From NCBI GenBank assembly GCA_000149265.1, contig CH002760.1:1-64000 (forward strand): a DNA stretch of 64,000 bases, written 5' to 3'. The notes below the pieces were generated by a model. The model was not told where the DNA came from, did not search any database, and saw only the letters and a list, made by a program, of their open reading frames with translations. This stretch comes from Ciona savignyi. Its lineage: Eukaryota > Chordata > Ascidiacea > Phlebobranchia > Cionidae. Shown here in pieces: positions 23,128 through 34,213 of the stretch (position 1 is its first letter; each line of letters begins with the position of its first letter). A program made the translations under genes and the position numbers.

Positions 23128-26100
23128 ATGGCAAAAGTTATTCTTGGCGATTCTGAAAAGTGGTTTATTATACATGGGATACAGGTATATACATTATACA
23201 AACATATATAAATAAATGTTAATTATGTAAAATAATCTATTGTTGTAGCTATGTGTTGTTAAGGTAACAGTAAAAATGTAATTATTAACATTACCGGTAA
23301 CTTAACAATGAACTGAATAACAACTGTTAGTTAATGTGTTAGTTAACTATAAATGTACTGTAAATAATTTAATGTGATGACAAAATTTAGTTTTATACAC
23401 AAAATATAGTAATAGAATAGTTAGTAGTACCATGTAATTGGGACATTTATCTATGGTGAATTATACCATATTTTTTGACAAAGTAAATATGGACATTTAA
23501 ACTACTTTCCTTTTAGTGGCATTAATTAGATTATGTTATTGTAGTAATTGTTGAAATTTACAACACTAAAACAGAATCTTGCAGGATAGTATTATAGATA
23601 TATATATGATAGAATAATTTCGGTTTATCCCATGAATGTGAAAACATGGGTAGGAATTTTTTTATTACAAAATACAAGCTTATCAAATCAGCTAACTATA
23701 AAAACAATAAAACATTCGATTTTGTCGACCAACACGCAGCCAAGTTATATTATAATGGTAATTTAAGTCTGGGATGCAAGCTAATAGAACTACTAGTCCT
23801 TGTGATGAACTCTATGATATAATACAAAGCTCATTGGAATGTATTGAGAGGTAATAAAGGTTTGTTGCTTTCTAGGATGATTTGCGCAACGATGGAAGGT
23901 CTTGTGATGATTATCGCCATATAGAAGTGGAGACCGGTGTCATTTCAAATACCCATGGTTCATCTAGACTTAGATTGGTGAGTTAATTAGGCAGCACAGA
24001 ACCCCCCTTGCTGAAAGACTATATTATCCATACAATAACGACTAAGTGCAAAAAATAGAGTTTGTCATGATTATGATAATTTTGAATAGTTTATTATAAT
24101 TCTTGTGATTTTATCCTTATATAGGGCAATACTGAGGTGATGGTTGGTGTTAAAGTGGAGCTTGGGACTCCAGATCCTCACTCACCAAATGATGGATTAA
24201 TTCATTTTCATGTTGATTGGTAAGTGTTTTTTGGATGTTGTAATTCAATGACGTCCAAGAGAACCCAGAACTACAGATAAGCTTTGAGAGTAATGTAACT
24301 AAACATAGAACCAGCTTTATAATTTCTGCTTAAAATCAATATAAAAAACTGTTACAATTAAAAATAATATGTACCAAAAATGTTAAGGTGCTAAAGTGTT
24401 CATTCCACAGTTCACCCAATGCCGACCCTTCATTCCAAGGTCGGGGAGGGGAGGAATTAAGCTCCAACATCTCATGTATTTTAACCCGGATATTTAACAA
24501 CAAAACTGCTATTGATCTCAGCACTTTGGGAATTATTCCGCACAAGCAGTGTTGGGTGGTGCATGTTGATGTACTGGTAAGAGATAGTAATAAAATTTTG
24601 TTTTGGTCTTCCGTTAACATTGAAAGTTGCAATTTTCTCTAATGCATTTAGATACTAGAATGCGGTGGAAATCTCTTTGATGCTGTATCTGTTGCAGTGA
24701 AAGCATCTCTTCATAACACTGGGTAGGGATGATTAGTTTGTGGTATAAGTTTTATGCTTTTAGTTATGCATGGGTGGAGGAACATAACAGTCGATACTCA
24801 GGTTATAAATAGCCCTCATACCCATAGTTGGGTTGCCAGGGATATTTCATTGTATATTTGTTTTTAGTAATTTGAACAATCCATCAAAATGCACTGAATC
24901 AAGGTAATTTTGCCAAGAGGCAAAAATCATATGGACTTACAGTCTGAGTGGAAATTTTCTATTTGGTATGGTTGTTTACAACTTTCCCGTCAGAAATTTA
25001 TTGTAATTAGGCAAATACATCTAATTTCCGATATCATCACATGCTTAGATGTCTTTCAGAAATGTGCCACAGAAAATCGTGATGAACGAACAAACATATA
25101 AACGATCCATATACTCAAATAGATATTATTATGCAGAATCCCGAACATCCAAGTAACAGATGGAGATGAAGGAACTCAGGAAATCAGTCTTCCAGATGAC
25201 CCCAATGATGTCAAATTCATAAACACTAATAACTGCCCTCTCCTTGTTACGATATCAAAGGTATCAATTGTTTCGGTCTTAACATTATATACAGTTGCGT
25301 ACCGGTACTGAACAGATAATAAAGGAAGATCTCCCAGAAACAAATATTTATTATTGCTAATACCTATTGGAGATAAATTGCTAATTTTGTCATTGGGCAA
25401 GGCTTATCGTGGTTTTCTGAACTCAATTGATGAGTTGCTTAAAAACAAGCATTGTCTTTATGAGGCAGTTTAATGATGTTATCTCGTCCCATTTCACCCA
25501 CAATGATAAACTTGGCATCTATATCTATGTTTCTACACTGAAAAAAAAAACAATTTGTTTTTGGACAATAGTGGTTATTTAATATTTGATAAAATTCTTA
25601 GAACTGTTTAAGTGATGTAGCATAGATTTTCTGATCCTTAAAATGTATTTGTGCCACTGGCACTGAATATTGGTATAAACATTACAATCATATAAGGCTG
25701 GAAGTCGTCACATAGTGGATGCTACTGCTGATGAAGAATCATGCTGCAATGCATCTCTGGTTGTGGGAGTCACAAGAAGAGGAAGAACAATGGGGATGAG
25801 GAAGATGGGAGAAGGAAGTCTTGATCCTGAGAGCATTCCTGAAATGATTGAGGTAAGGATTATCTGCACTTGAAACTGTAAATGTAGTGTGGCCCATGAT
25901 TAAGGTTCTTTTGTATTGCCAAGTCCATATAGAATAAAAAGCTGTGTAGGTTTATCAGGTCGAACAGGGTAATACTAGGTATATGTCCTAAAACTCTATA
26001 AACCATTGCATAGATGAGATAACATAAATAACACCAAGATTTTAACTATAATGGACTTTTTCATTAGCTTTCTCTTACCTTGGTTTATTATTGTTAGTTG

Positions 26101-26268
26101 GAAGAGTTGGTTTGTTTCATATATACATTACAATATTTATTAATAATTTATATTAATCATTCACAGACCGGCAAAAATATTGGTCGTCAACTTCATATTG
26201 CCCTTGATAAACTGCTTAAAGTTGAACAAGGAATGGCGAACGATATTGAAAAAGTTGGATATCTATGA
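23128..26268 (+). CDS. EXOSC7: Exosome complex component RRP42 (EXOSC7)
   Basis: Eight exons, 23128-23184, 23876-23977, 24125-24219, 24411-24576, 24652-24722, 25137-25260, 25697-25852 and 26167-26268, join in phase to 290 codons (human 291). Markers are GDSEKWFIIHGIQDDLRNDG (human VYIVHGVQEDLRVDG), VETGVISNTHGSSRLRLG, FQGRGGEEL, RIFNNKTAIDL, CWVVHVDVL, LECGGNLFDAVSVAVKASL and GEGSLDPESIPEMIE. This is an RNase-PH-fold subunit of the nine-membered exosome ring. In animals the ring subunits have lost catalysis and thread RNA to DIS3 or EXOSC10; I see no phosphorolytic site here. It acts in nucleus and cytoplasm on RNA processing and decay. Confidence 0.96.
23606..23650 (-). repeat. Small SINE-tail fragment in EXOSC7 intron 1
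   Basis: GATAGAATAATTTCGGTTTA followed by TCCCATGAATGTGAAAACATGGG resembles the reverse-strand SINE end (GATATTCATGTTTATCCC, GTGAATGGGAAAACC). Too short to be certain. Confidence 0.4.
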
Positions 26269-26994
26269 CAGCACCAACAGATGAGAGTAAAGCAAAGGGC
26301 GCAAGTACCAGTTGTACGATCGGGCAAAACAAGTAAAACTGCAGAGGTTATATTGTGCTAAAGTTCACAATGACACTTTGTTTGTAAAACATTTGCAATC
26401 TTATTTTTGCAGTCTTTTTGATCTCATTGCCTTTTTGATACATTTGTGAAAAATACACTTAAATCCTAAATTGTGATAGTAAATGCTTTTAAAATAAATA
26501 CATGTCTCAGGGTGAACATAACTTGACATAAATAAAGTCAGAAACGTAAGACTGTCTGCTGGCTGGGATAATCTATAAATGCTGCTGGTCGCATGTGTAA
26601 TTAACAATTCCAGTTTTAAAGAAAATGGCATTTAATACCCACATTCGCCTATGCAATGGGGCATTTTAGCCACATCAATTGAATTGCCAAAGACTGAACT
26701 CCTGATTTGTAAGGTTCTACTTAGATCTTTTTGCCGTCCATGAATGTGTTCTTGTGCAACACAAAAATATATTCTATAAAATATCACTCAAAACATAAGT
26801 TACTGAACAGTCATTTCCGTTAGCTCTTTCGTGGTGCATCAGATCTGTCAATTTAAAGAGTGGTGAAAACACCAGCCACTGACTAGTCGGTTAGCGCATG
26901 GAAAAAGCACTTAGCGGATGTTGCAAAATACTATTGATTTAATAAGTTGCAAAAAAACTGTAGCTTTGTTTCATCATTCAAGTACTCAATTGCC
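26269..26994. other. Spacer 3' of EXOSC7
   Basis: Contains the EXOSC7 3' UTR and, at 26873-26930, a weak plus-strand SINE remnant (GACTAGTCGGTTAGCGC, AAGCACTTAGCGGATGTTGC). No gene seen. Confidence 0.5.
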
Positions 26995-27297
26995 ATAGGA
27001 TAGGATAGGATAGGATATTCATGTTTATCCCCGTGAATGGGAAAACCCCAGGGGTTATCACACGGGCAATCGTCAGATCACCTCGCGCCCATCGTCGGGT
27101 TACCGGAGCTATTGCAGTGTGTTGTATGTGATAGACACGTTCCTTCAATTTGGTAGAACCCATTAATCCGCTGGGTTCAGGCAATGTCCGTAAAGTGCCT
27201 TGCCCAAGGACACAACCGACTAGCTAGCGACCAGTTTCGCACCTGCAACCTTTCGATTGAAAGGCGACGCACTTAACCGCTAGACCATCGGGCCGGG
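26995..27297 (-). mobile_element. tRNA-derived SINE, full length, with best-preserved pentamer tail
   Basis: The plus strand begins with four GGATA units (AGGATAGGATAGGATAGGAT), then ATTCATGTTTATCCCCGTG. It runs through GGGTTACCGGAGCTATTGC and TAGCTAGCGACCAGTTTCGC to the head CGCTAGACCATCGGGCCGG. This is the best single copy for defining the family. Confidence 0.95.
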
Positions 27298-27337
27298 CCA
27301 TGTAGGTAATATGACTATTATCCATTTTATTCAAAGG

Positions 27338-27510
27338 TTGGTGCGTAAAGCTTGTATTTTGCAGAATACCGCACATAATCCTTGGTGCGTAAAGCTTGTA
27401 TTTTGCAGAATACCGCACATAATCCTTGGTGCGTAAAGCTTGTATTTTGCAAAATACAGCACATAATCCTTGGTGTGTAAAGCTTGTATTTTGCAGAATA
27501 AAGCACAGTA
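27338..27510. repeat. 44-bp tandem repeat, about four units
   Basis: Units begin with TTGGTGCGTAAAGCTTGTAT at 27338, 27382, 27426 and 27470 (the last has GTGTGT) and end in CATAATCC. The first two are identical and the last is shortened. There are no variable spacers between units, so it is not CRISPR-like. It starts about 40 bp after the SINE head. Confidence 0.93.
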
Positions 27511-27947
27511 TGTTGGATGTTGTACATTAACATGTGTATTTGCTCTTAGTAAATTATTAATACTTAGATTTTGGTTCGATATTTTAGCTGTTGGCTGCCT
27601 ATTTGTACTGTACCTATGTATAATATGTATTATAGTAATCAAATAACATAATTACTATATTTGTTAAAATTTGTTTAATTTTAAAATAACATCGTTTTTT
27701 AGCCTTACATTTGTTAAATTTTTTGTTTTTAAAATGTGTTACACCTAGACCTAATGTATGTGACATTTTTATTTCCTTCTGGATATAGTATCTGTTTACT
27801 ATTGGTATGAAAAAAAATGTGAATTAATTCATATTAAGTATGTTGTACATCTAGATTGATCCTAATACCGTTGTTAAATTTTCTGTATTGAAACATTAAC
27901 CTTATTTTATTTTTTTACAGATTAATCCGTTTAAATAGTAATAAGTA
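27511..27947. other. Upstream region of the SDR gene
   Basis: AT-rich. A TTTTTTTACAG acceptor near 27920 suggests that the SDR transcript has a 5' UTR intron or receives a trans-spliced leader. Confidence 0.4.
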
Positions 27948-28940
27948 ATGGTTTCCTTTGTGTTCATATATGCTGGTGCAGTTGTGGTAGGGTTATTCAC
28001 CTATGCATGGTGGGCCAATAAATACAACAGAAGAACATATCAGTCCAAGGAATCTCTAAAGAACAAAACTGTTTTAATCACTGGTGGCAATTCTGGTATT
28101 GGGAAATCGACTGCAATTGAACTTGCTAAACGCGAAGCTCGTGTTATAATTTCCTGCAGGAGTAAAGCAAAAGCTGAGGCTGCAGTCTTCGATATAAGAA
28201 ACGAATCTGGCAACAATGACGTACATTATAAGATTCTAGACTTAATGGATTTTGATTCAGTTAAATCATTTGCAAACAATTTTTGTCAGGAAGAGCCGCA
28301 TCTTGATATATTGGTTCATAATGCTGCTTTGTTTGGTGTGGGAGAAAAATATGGATATTCAGCTATGATTGTTACAAATGTGTTTGGACCTTTTCTGTTA
28401 TTGCATTGTTTAATGAGGAAGATGCTTCAACAAGCTGAGACCAGGCCTGTCCGTATTGTCATGGTGGGATCAGATACCTATGTCTTCAACGAGTTCAGTT
28501 TAGAAAAGCTTAAGAAAATTCCCGATAAGAAATCATCATCTAAAGAAGTGTTTAAAATGTATGCACTCAGCAAACTATGCAGCTTGTTTCATTATTTTGC
28601 ACTTACCGATAAGTTGCAAGGTAAGAATATTTCCATGTTTTGTGTTCACCCGGGGGCAGTGGACACTGGTTTAGGTGGTGGTTATTCAAACAACACTGCC
28701 TATGGACCTTGGCTCCGAAGCTTATTTATGGCCTTGTTCGCAATGCCTTCTTTCTTTGGATGTCAGACAGTAGTGGAGTGTGCTGTGGCAAAAGACATGG
28801 AGCACAGAAGCGGAAAATACTGGAGTTACTTTACAGAACAAGAAGTAAAGGCACATGCCCTCGATAAAGATTTGGCAGATTTACTTTGGAATAGGTGTGA
28901 AGAAGTGACTGGCTGCAAATGGGATTTTACTTCCATTTAA
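27948..28940 (+). CDS. Short-chain dehydrogenase/reductase, retinol-dehydrogenase-like, intronless
   Basis: One exon of 330 residues. Residues 4-22 are a hydrophobic N-terminal anchor, as in RDH11-14 and WW-domain oxidoreductase relatives. The NAD(P)-binding motif TGGNSGIG is at about 45-52, followed by SCRSKAKAE, whose Arg suggests NADP(H). LVHNAAL replaces the usual NNAG. The catalytic pair lies in YALSK, Tyr205 and Lys209, with the Ser in MVGSDTY about 30 residues earlier, and VHPGAVDTGL follows. Such enzymes interconvert alcohols and carbonyls (retinoids, steroids, lipids) at ER membranes; the substrate here is unknown. It ends about 240 bp before the D-serine dehydratase on the same strand, with no evident functional link. 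Confidence 0.88.
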   Translation: MVSFVFIYAGAVVVGLFTYAWWANKYNRRTYQSKESLKNKTVLITGGNSGIGKSTAIELAKREARVIISCRSKAKAEAAVFDIRNESGNNDVHYKILDLMDFDSVKSFANNFCQEEPHLDILVHNAALFGVGEKYGYSAMIVTNVFGPFLLLHCLMRKMLQQAETRPVRIVMVGSDTYVFNEFSLEKLKKIPDKKSSSKEVFKMYALSKLCSLFHYFALTDKLQGKNISMFCVHPGAVDTGLGGGYSNNTAYGPWLRSLFMALFAMPSFFGCQTVVECAVAKDMEHRSGKYWSYFTEQEVKAHALDKDLADLLWNRCEEVTGCKWDFTSI

Positions 28941-29183
28941 AATATTTGGGTAATCTGTGGATTGTTATCTTAAAATCAAGTACCTAATTCAGTTGAAATT
29001 AGCCTTAAAAATTTTTTCCACCCATATATATTATACGAGTTAGTTCTGTGAATTAAAATGTCAAAAATTATTGTATTTTGTATAACTATATGTACCTGTA
29101 ACTATTTGGTGCTTTTTTTTTTTAAAAAAAAAGAATTGATTATTTTGTCAATTGTAGGTTATGGCCTAGCGTTTTAATTTAAG

Positions 29184-30623
29184 ATGCAAAAAATAAGTGA
29201 TTTGGAAACACCAGCTTTGGTTGTTTATAAGCACATTGTTGCAGCCAACTGCAAGCGCATGTACGATCTTGCAAATAGTCATGGTGTAATACTAAAACCT
29301 CATTTTAAAACATCAAAATGTTTAGAAGTGGCCATTATGCTAAGTGGTGGCACAAAACGTGGCATTGAAGTCTCTACTCTGGCGGAAGCAGATTTTCTTG
29401 CAAAAAATGGTTTTGATGACATCATTTATGCCTTTCCCCTTTCTTCACATAAAATTACAAGATGTGCTGCACTAAGTGAGCAGTTGGAGAAATTTACAGT
29501 GTTTGTTGATGACCCACTTATAATTCAACAACTTGATAAGTACAAATTAAAAGACAAAAAGTGGTCAATTCTGGTAGAGGTTGATGTTGGTGGTTCAAGA
29601 TCTGGTGTTCAAGCTGACTCTCCTCTATTGCTGAATTTGGTTGAAGAGATCAAAAAATCAGACAATCTTACATTTGCTGGGTTGTACTCTCATTGTGGTC
29701 AGTCCTATGGTTGCACAAATCAAAGGGAAATAAATGAAGTTGCAAGAGCAGCTACAACAACGCTTCTCTCAGTGGTTGAGAGGTTGAAGACGAAAGGAAT
29801 AAACTGTCCTTCATATGGCATTGGTTCTACCCCTTCATGTAGCAGACCGGTGCCTGAAATGAGTAAATTGACAGAATGGCATCCAGGCAATTACGTCTTC
29901 AATGATCAAATGCAGGTTCGATATTACAGCTGCTGGCATGAGTTAAATATGTTTATCTTATGATGATTGGTATTATAAAATGGGCAATCAGTAGATTATC
30001 TATTGTCCAAAGTCAGATTACTGCATAAATAAAAAAAATATGAAGTGATGGTTGTGGTTAGTATATGTATCGTTATTTCGCTGATACATACATACTTGAT
30101 ATTAGGGAAAATGCTGAGATTAAAACCTGGTTGTGAACTTACGATTTTAACGAAACATTCTAACAGACTAGTGTTAGGCAAGAAAGCAGAGTAGCCATAT
30201 TTACAATCTTTTTTTCAGGTTCGTATTGGATCATGTAAAGAAGAAGACATTGCATGTTTTGTGCTGACACGGGTTGTCAGTCATTACAACAAGAAAGGTG
30301 ATATTTATATGATCATTAATTGTGGTTGGACGGCTCTAAGTCTGCATGGTGGAGGTGATTGTGGGGGAAGAAGCCCAAACTCTGGATTTGGTTTCATACA
30401 AGGTCATCCGGAGTTAAAATTGTCGCAAATGAGCCAGGAGCATGGTATTGTGAGAAGTTCAGATCAACTGAAAGAGTTGGATTTATCTCGATATCCAATT
30501 GGTTCACTCTTGCGTGTATATCCTGATCACTCATGTGGAACCTGTGCGATGCATTCCACATTTTATGTTGCTGATCAAAATGATGTAATCATAGATGAAT
30601 GGACCCCTGTCAAAGGATGGTAA
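29184..30623 (+). CDS. D-serine dehydratase, eukaryotic PLP fold-type III
   Basis: Two exons, 29184-29915 and 30219-30623, join in phase to 378 codons, the usual length of the family (chicken enzyme 376). The PLP-binding Lys is residue 42 in LKPHFKTSK. The barrel follows with TLAEADFLAKNGFDDI, LVEVDVGGSRSGV, LYSHCGQSYG and GIGSTPS, then EWHPGNYVFND. Exon 2 has NCGWTALSLHG and the HSCGTCAMH segment, whose His-x-Cys provides the zinc site required by chicken and yeast (Dsd1) enzymes. The reaction converts D-serine to pyruvate and ammonia; D-threo-3-hydroxyaspartate dehydratase is a close alternative. Mammals lack this enzyme, while birds and many invertebrates have it. Confidence 0.92.
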
Positions 30624-30885
30624 TTTAAATCGTGACATTTTGTGAATCCCTGTAGGACTGTGGAGTACGAAGATTTTAACAGAGTTCTCATTTCATAGTT
30701 TATAAATTGTTTAAAAGCACAAAGAAAACTTCTCAACAAGTGATCTATAGAAGATTGTACATAAATTCAGGAGTTTTGTAAGATAAAATCCAATTATCAA
30801 AATGCAATTTTCACAACTATGGATCATTTCGAAAAATTATAATGCAAAGTCTTTATATAAGTTTGCTGAAATGGTTATGATTGAC

Positions 30886-31112
30886 ACTCACAAGAAAAAA
30901 AGCATCTAAAAGTCATGATAAAAAAGGCACATGAAAAAAATTCACAAGAAAAAAAGTCACAAGAAAAAAAGTCACAAGAAAAAAAGTCACAAGAAAAAAA
31001 GTCACAAAAAAAAAGACACAAGAAAAAAAAGTCACAAGAAAAAAGTCACATGAAAAAAAGTCCCTGAAAAAAGTCACTAGAAAATATTCATAAGAATAAA
31101 GTCACAAGAAAA
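30886..31112. repeat. A-rich minisatellite of about 15-16 bp units
   Basis: Units of the form GTCACAAGAAAAAAA repeat at least ten times, imperfectly, with decayed units at both ends (GGCACATGAAAAAAA, GTCACTAGAAAATA). It lies about 260 bp after the dehydratase stop codon. Confidence 0.93.
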
Positions 31113-32586
31113 TAGTATATATTGTCTTGTGTTTCCATCTCTTTCATACGGAGATTTTTTTTGGGCGACTTATAACAAACTGTTGAAAGGAACCTTAACT
31201 ACTCATTTGTGTTTAATCGTTTCCCTAAATTCCTTTAGCATGTAAATCGGCTCTAATACTCGCATCAGTTCTGTATCCTGACTATTCCTCCTTCCATAAT
31301 ACCATAGTTGGCCTACTTTTTGTTAAGGTATCTGCCATAATGCCAAAAATACTGAAAAATAAGCATATTTTTTACCAGTAGTGACAAATTCCCTTGTTTT
31401 TTTTTTATAAAAGTAAAGGCTGAGGCAAACTAGGAGCATGCCAGTTGGAATTCCTAACAGTTTTAACCCAATTATATCGTTCTACTCGACGACCTGGCAA
31501 CCGGACATGCTTTTGATTTTATAATAAGTGTTATTTTTGAACTAACGAACCTGTTGTTGCTTCACCTGCAGATGTTATCTTAATTAACAATGTGTGTCAC
31601 GAACCAATTCGTTTTTTTTAATATGTGTAAATCACGTGTTAACTACGACCTTTTGTAATACTTATTTTGACATTAGGCCTACATGCACGGTATCCTTTTA
31701 TGTTTACCAAATCACACTTGGTATATGTGTGTATGTGTCGTACCGACATAATTGGCGACTGGCGACACAGTTCCAAGAAAATTTCAAGGAACAAAGGAAC
31801 CTCTAAATGACGAACTGTTGTATAAATTCACGATGCGATCAACGCGACTTACGTAAACGTTTAAATCCGATATTCTTCATCGCACTTTTTCCTTGGAGCA
31901 AAATCGCGTATAAAAGACTCCATTTCATCAGAGAGAGAGACAGACACCAGTTGTCTAGGCTTACAGCACTGTGTTCCAAATCCACAGTATGTATAGCCTA
32001 GGCTCTTGTGGTCTCCAGGGCGGGTTTACGCTTAACGTACCCTACAGCCCGTCCCCATTTATAAAACTACGTAGTCGGTTATGCTTATCTATTATTTTAC
32101 TTGTACCGTTGCGTTATCGGAGTCAAACTGTAATAATAAAGTAAAACTGCTACCCGTCTATCTTGTATAATATATACAAAAAGGAAATTCAATAAGCAGC
32201 CGCTACATATGTAGTTCTTACTAGACACGCTCACCTTTTAAAAGCTCTAAACATTGAACTAAACATTTTGTAAGTGTTGTTTACCGGCCACGTCTGTTTT
32301 TTTTATATAGTATTATGTGCAGCTGACGTGTTTTAAATATTGTAGTTTTTCGTTTTGTTATTCTTCATTGCCGCAGAAAGAGCAAAACTAATCATTATTT
32401 TAACGTTTTTTAAACCTTAGTTGGGTATAATTTTAAAAAAATATGTACTTGTAATGCACTATTACCAAGTTTATGAAGTATTGGATGTTAAAAACTAACA
32501 ATAATCAACAGAAAGTGCGCGACTGCGCGCACATAAATTAGCAGCGCGCTGATTTTACTGAATTATGACGTCGATTGCCAACCATA
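31113..32586. other. Spacer without recognisable gene
   Basis: No exon recognised on either strand. Short open frames around 31594-32001 show no family resemblance and no splice context. Confidence 0.45.
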
Positions 32587-32725
32587 CGCGCCCATCGTCG
32601 GGTAACCGGAGCTATTGCAATGTGTTATCGTGTATAATTCACACGTTTCTATAAGTTGGTAGAACCTATTAATCCGTCGGGTTCAGGCAATGTCCGTTAA
32701 GTGCCTTGCTTAATCAATCGGACAA
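32587..32725 (-). mobile_element. SINE middle fragment
   Basis: Carries CCCATCGTCGGGTAACCGGA, TAGAACCTATTAATCCGTCG and CAGGCAATGTCCGTTAAGTG, truncated at both ends. Confidence 0.82.
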
Positions 32726-32858
32726 ATAATTGCAATAGTAGTTTCACATTACATAAAGCTATCTAGCTTCCCAATCGTACGCACAATGATATTGTTGAAG
32801 CGCAACCAAATAAAACTCCCACTTGTTGTTGAAGCCTAAAGTAGGTTTCGTAAGTAAA

Positions 32859-33124
32859 GGATAGGATATTCATGTTTATTCCCGTGAATGGGAAAACCAA
32901 GGCGGTGAACACACGAGCAATCGTCAGATCACCTCGCCTCACCGGAGCTATTTCCGTGTTTTGTATATGACAGACACGTTCCTTCCATTTGGCAGAACCC
33001 ATTAATTCGCTGGGTTCAGGCAATGTCCGTAAAGTGACTTGCCCAAGGACACAACCGAGTAGCTAGCGACCAGTTTCGCAGCTGCAACCTTTCGATTGAA
33101 ATGCGACGCACTTAACCGGCCAGC
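32859..33124 (-). mobile_element. tRNA-derived SINE, nearly full length
   Basis: Plus strand from AGGATAGGATATTCATGTTT to the head TCGATTGAAATGCGACGCAC, with a short deletion where other copies read CGCCCATCGTCGGGTTAC. Confidence 0.9.
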
Positions 33125-33139
33125 TTGTAGGATTAACGT

Positions 33140-33290
33140 TGTACGATTTGTGTTTATTGTTTAAATAAGATCTGACATAACGATTCCCTAGCTAAGCAGT
33201 ATTTAGTTAAGACTCCGACAACGTCACGTAAGGTCATTTTATTCTTGATTATATGCAACACAGCAATATACACACAATTCGTTATACGAT
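33140..33290. repeat. Dispersed repeat, copy 2 (unknown family)
   Basis: Shares ordered blocks with 5570-5700: TTTGTGTTTATTG, CTAGCTAAGCAGTATT, CAACGTCAC and TTTTATTCTTGATTA. It directly follows a SINE. Class not determined. Confidence 0.45.
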
Positions 33291-34213
33291 TTCTTAGCCT
33301 CTTGCTCTGCTAAGTCACGTTTATACAATTATTTAATCTTTCACAATAAGAACAATGACCCATATTATTATGTGAAGGGGTAGTTATTTAGAACCATGCG
33401 CCAACATAATGCACACAACAAACAATGACGATTCGCGTTTTTACTACAAGTATGTCGTAATCCTGCACTAAAGAGAAACGTTAAGGTTCTAAAATTGCCC
33501 ATACAGCATTCAAAATTGACAACCGAAAGTTTTTCAGCAATGGCTTTTTTGTCATGTTTTCATGCGTGACGGTGCAGATTTTCGAGTTTATAATGAAATA
33601 TTATTAAAGGGTTAAGAAGTTTCATCTTACTTTTTATAATCATTGGGCAAACTATGGGCATGCCTGTTAGATTTTTGGAAAGTTTCGACCTGATTAAATG
33701 ACCAGTCCAGGAATGCACAAGCAGAAGTTTTTAAAAACCTAATGGGTTTGACCCTAACACTATTTTAGTAGAGAAATCGGTCGCGCTAACCATTCGGTCA
33801 TATACCGTACTTAACGGGAAAGTTATGAACTAAATATATGGCCCGTATTTAAAATAACGTCACCTGGTGGCCAAGACCAGGTACAGATTAACCGATTATG
33901 GTGTTTTTGTATTTTGTGAACAGAGTGTTGTGCTGTAGAACCATTACCGAAAACGGGTGCTAGAAAATTGGCCACAACTAAAATAGTAAATTGCTAGTCG
34001 TCAAAATGCCTTCATAAATTCTTAAACCAACTGCAGGTATCACGATTTTTGGTAGTAATTAAAGTAATTCTTGTCTCTAGATTATATTTATCTTATAAGA
34101 ATAAATGTCATAGTCTACAGACTAACAGATTCAGTTACGTTGACAGATCCTAACCTAAATAAGATTGCAAACAACTAGTTATTTTTTTTACTTTAAAACA
34201 CTAGCCTACTGCC
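33291..34213. other. Upstream region of RNF2
   Basis: No exon or repeat recognised. It should contain the RNF2 promoter. Confidence 0.45.

Noticed and set aside
27338..27510. Possible CRISPR-like array
   Set aside because: The units are directly adjacent with no variable spacers, and the genome is eukaryotic.
27224..27642. Overlapping frames with a repeated KYKLYAPRIMC peptide
   Set aside because: They read through the 44-bp tandem array and the SINE head; the 44-bp period is not a multiple of 3 and no gene context exists.
31594..32001. Two adjacent plus-strand frames in the 31-32 kb spacer
   Set aside because: No recognisable domain, no splice context and composition like the surrounding spacer.
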